A DNA stretch of 64,000 nt from Roseococcus sp. (GTDB taxonomy: Bacteria > Pseudomonadota > Alphaproteobacteria > Acetobacterales > Acetobacteraceae): contig JAOAIK010000030.1 in NCBI GenBank assembly GCA_026414745.1, forward strand, positions 1 through 64,000, given 5' to 3'. Below are positions 61,683 to 64,000 of this stretch, piece after piece. The first letter of the stretch is position 1; the number at the start of each line of letters is the position of its first letter. The notes beneath the pieces were generated by a model. That model searched no databases, was not told where the DNA came from, and saw only the letters and a list, made by a program, of their open reading frames with translations. Position numbers and translations under genes: made by a program.

Positions 61683-63182
61683 TCAGCCCCCCGAGGCGGC
61701 GAAGCGCACCGCCTCCTCCGCCGCGCGGAACAGCGCCTTCGCCTTCTGCACGCATTCCTCGTGCTCGGCGCGCGGGTCGGAATCCGCCACCACGCCGGCG
61801 CCGGCCTGCACGTAGAGGCGGCCCTCCTTCACCAGCGCCGTGCGCAGCGCGATGCACACGTCCATGTTGCCGTCCACGCCGAAATAGCCCACCCCGCCCG
61901 CGTAGAGGCCGCGGCGCGAGGGCTCCAGCTCCTCGATGATCTCCATGGCGCGCACCTTGGGCGCGCCCGAGAGGGTGCCGGCCGGAAAGCCCGCCACCAG
62001 CGCGTCGAGCGCGGAAAGGCCGGCGCGCAGCCGCCCGCGCACCTCGGAGGCGATGTGCATCACCTGGCTGTAGCGCTCGATGCGGAACTGCGCGGTGACG
62101 CGCACGCTGCCGATGGCGGCGACGCGCCCGACATCGTTGCGCCCGAGGTCGAGCAGCATCAGGTGCTCGGCGCGCTCCTTGGGGTCGGCCAGCAGCTCCG
62201 CCTCCAGCGCCGCATCCTCCTCCGGCGTGGCGCCGCGTCGGCGCGTGCCGGCGAGCGGGCGGATCGTCACCTCGCCATCCTTCACGCTGACCAGGATTTC
62301 CGGCGAGGCACCCACCACCGCGAAGCCGCCATGGTCGAAGAAGAACAGGTAGGGGGCGGGGTTGATGCGCCGCAGCGCGCGGTAGAGCGCGAAGGGCGGC
62401 AGGGCGAAGGGCGCCTCGAAGCGTTGCGAGGGCACGATCTGGAAGGCGTCGCCGGCGCGGATGTACTCGCGCGCGCGCTCCACCGCGGCCATGAAGGCCT
62501 CGGGGGTGAAGTTGGAGACCGGCGCGGGCGGAGGTGGCAGCCGCGCGGGGGGCGCGGGGCGGGGAAGGGGCCGGGCGAGGGCGGCCTCGGCGTCGTCGAG
62601 GCGCTGCTGCGCCAGCGCCCAGGCGGCCTCCGCATTCCCTCCTGCCTCGGCCCAGACGGGCGTGGCCAGGGTCAGCACGTCGCGCACATGGTCGAAGACG
62701 GCGATCAGGGTGGGGCGGACCAGGATCGCCTCGGGGATGCCGAGCACATCGGGCTTCAGGCTCGGCAGGCGCTCCATCTGCCGCACCATGTCGTAGCCGA
62801 GATAGCCGAACAGCCCCGCGGCGATGGGCGGCACGCCGGGCGGCAGGCGCATGCGGATGGCGGCGATGCGCCGCGCGAGCGCGGCGAGCGGCGCCTCCTC
62901 CTCCGGCTCGAAGGCGTGCGGCGCGGCCAGGAACTGCGTGTTGCACTCCGCCACCCCGCCCCGGCAGCGCCAGACGAGGTCGGGCGCGAAGCCGATGGCC
63001 GAGAAGCGCCCGCGCGCCGCGCCGCCCTCGACGCTCTCCAGCAGGAAGGCGTGCGGCCGGCCCTCGGCCAGCTTGAGGAAGGCCCCCACGGGCGTTTCCA
63101 GGTCGGCCACGCGCTCGCGGAACAGAAGCTGGTTCTCGCCGCGGGCGAAAGCCTCGCGGAAGGCGGCGTCGGGCCCGCTCAT
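61683..63182 (-). CDS. trpE: Anthranilate synthase component I
   Basis: A 499-residue chorismate-utilising enzyme. The N-terminal LLES motif ([20 protein letters not shown], about residues 46-65) is the tryptophan feedback-binding site. The catalytic core has [11 protein letters not shown] near 254-264, [15 protein letters not shown] near 308-322, [13 protein letters not shown] near 342-354, and the C-terminal [20 protein letters not shown] near 411-430. With TrpG it makes anthranilate from chorismate and glutamine. It follows the ppiD-like gene with one base between stop and start, as in many alphaproteobacteria. Confidence 0.95.
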   Translation of the reverse strand: MSGPDAAFREAFARGENQLLFRERVADLETPVGAFLKLAEGRPHAFLLESVEGGAARGRFSAIGFAPDLVWRCRGGVAECNTQFLAAPHAFEPEEEAPLAALARRIAAIRMRLPPGVPPIAAGLFGYLGYDMVRQMERLPSLKPDVLGIPEAILVRPTLIAVFDHVRDVLTLATPVWAEAGGNAEAAWALAQQRLDDAEAALARPLPRPAPPARLPPPPAPVSNFTPEAFMAAVERAREYIRAGDAFQIVPSQRFEAPFALPPFALYRALRRINPAPYLFFFDHGGFAVVGASPEILVSVKDGEVTIRPLAGTRRRGATPEEDAALEAELLADPKERAEHLMLLDLGRNDVGRVAAIGSVRVTAQFRIERYSQVMHIASEVRGRLRAGLSALDALVAGFPAGTLSGAPKVRAMEIIEELEPSRRGLYAGGVGYFGVDGNMDVCIALRTALVKEGRLYVQAGAGVVADSDPRAEHEECVQKAKALFRAAEEAVRFAASGG

Positions 63183-63183
63183 C

Positions 63184-64000
63184 TCAGTTCCCCGCCACGC
63201 GCTCGAGCAGGCGCGGATTGATGCGCACTTCGGCGCGCGCGCGCAGCGCGGCCTGGTGCTGGGCCTCCAGATCCTCGGCGACCGCCTGCGCCCCCTCGCG
63301 CCGGATGGCGGCGAGCTGCGCCGCGAGGTCGGGCGGGTCGGGCCGCGTGACGGCGAGGAGCTGGATCACCGCGAAGGACTGCGCGCGCGCCACCATGGTC
63401 ACGCCGCCCGGGGGCAGCTCGAAGGTCGGGGCCAGGAGGTCGCGCGGCATGGGATTGCCGCCGCCCGGGGTGCGGGGGAAGGGGCCGAGCTCCTCGGGCC
63501 GGGCGCCGGCGGCCTCGGCGGCGGCGGCGAGGCTCTGCCCGGCGCGGGTGGCGGCGAGCAGCGCGGCCGCCCGCCCCTCCTGGTGGCGGCGGCGCTGGTC
63601 GGCGATCCAGGCGGCGGTCGCCTCCTCGCGCACCGTCTCGAGCGGGCGCAGCCGGGGCGGGATCACCTCGCGGATCTGCACCGCCATGAAGCCCCAGGGC
63701 CCCTCCAGCAGCCGGATGTCGGCGCCCCGGTCGAGGGCGAAGATGCGCGCGAGGGCGGCGGCGCGCGCGGCCTCGGCCACCGGCAGGGCGGCGGGCTCGC
63801 CCTCGGGCGTCAGGCCGCGCGCGTCCAGCCGCGCGGTGGCGAAGCCGAGGTCGTAGCGCCGCGCCACCTCCTCGAGCGGCGTGCGCGCGGCCAGCGCGTC
63901 CTCGATGCGGTTGGCGCGCTCGAAGGCGAGGTCGGCGGCGCGCTCGGCGGCGATCTCGAGGCGCAGCTCCTCGCGCACCTCGGCGAGGTCGCGCCGGGTG
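63184..64000 (-). CDS. Peptidyl-prolyl isomerase (PpiD/SurA-like), C-terminal part, cut by the window edge
   Basis: The last 271 codons of a gene that continues past the right edge. The product part is acidic, helical and Ala/Arg-rich, with GFMAVQIREVIPPRLRPLETVR near the middle, typical of the region after the parvulin domain in PpiD. The ending ALRARAEVRINPRLLERV is also PpiD-like. PpiD is a membrane-anchored periplasmic chaperone associated with the Sec translocon. Its N-terminal membrane anchor and parvulin domain are outside the window. Position just upstream of trpE fits the usual alphaproteobacterial order. Confidence 0.8.
   Translation of the reverse strand, partial: TRRDLAEVREELRLEIAAERAADLAFERANRIEDALAARTPLEEVARRYDLGFATARLDARGLTPEGEPAALPVAEAARAAALARIFALDRGADIRLLEGPWGFMAVQIREVIPPRLRPLETVREEATAAWIADQRRRHQEGRAAALLAATRAGQSLAAAAEAAGARPEELGPFPRTPGGGNPMPRDLLAPTFELPPGGVTMVARAQSFAVIQLLAVTRPDPPDLAAQLAAIRREGAQAVAEDLEAQHQAALRARAEVRINPRLLERVAGN

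Overview
The window comes from a bacterial chromosome of very high G+C content with strongly GC-biased third codon positions. Almost every base is coding, genes often overlap by ATGA or GTGA, and most starts follow GGAG-type ribosome binding sites. The gene content points to an alphaproteobacterium, most likely a Roseomonas-like member of the Acetobacteraceae. Reasons include three Bug/TctC solute-binding proteins, several CoxL/XdhB-type molybdenum hydroxylase subunits, an ELM1-family protein next to pyrE, hslVU, and trpE and trpG beside a ppiD-like gene. This placement is inferred from gene content only.

Layout. 1-3 kb: the end of a cyclic acyl-CoA degradation cluster (BadI-like hydrolase end, AliB-like dehydrogenase, AliA-like ligase). 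3-9.8 kb: a class III aminotransferase facing a four-gene operon of a BisC/TorA-like molybdoenzyme, a PhoX-family protein, a racemase/isomerase gene broken by a stop codon, and a Bug protein. 9.8-19.6 kb: catabolic genes (CoxL-like hydroxylase, a pair of overlapping acyl-CoA dehydrogenases, crotonase, SDR, LigI-like amidohydrolase, DUF169 protein, PEP mutase/isocitrate lyase-family lyase, N-formylglutamate amidohydrolase). 19.7-34.2 kb: a small orphan gene, a host-attachment family protein, tartrate/malate dehydrogenase, msrQ, ELM1, pyrE, a peptide-type ABC transporter without its ATPases, glnE and a giant AsmA/YhdP-like protein. 34.3-38.7 kb: a membrane chemoreceptor and a second CoxL-like subunit.

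38.7-48.5 kb is the most intriguing part. A transglutaminase and a class V PLP enzyme are transcribed away from a transglutaminase-DUF2126 protein and an ATP-grasp/alpha-E fusion, and hslV-hslU follow directly on the same strand. The first four look like an uncharacterised amide-bond (peptide) synthesis or processing system. Whether HslUV belongs to it is open.

48.5-64 kb: a flavoprotein monooxygenase, a Bug protein, an RTX calcium-binding protein, a decayed stretch ending in the C-terminal remnant of an FAD monooxygenase, and then one long minus-strand series. This series holds ppiD-like (cut by the window edge), trpE, a soluble CZB chemoreceptor, trpG and a LysR regulator, followed by a six-gene apparent aromatic-ring-cleavage operon (extradiol dioxygenase, esterase, GalB-like hydratase, NMT1/Pht5-like protein, Bug protein, DUF1932 dehydrogenase). 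I found no rRNA, tRNA, CRISPR array, prophage or insertion sequence.
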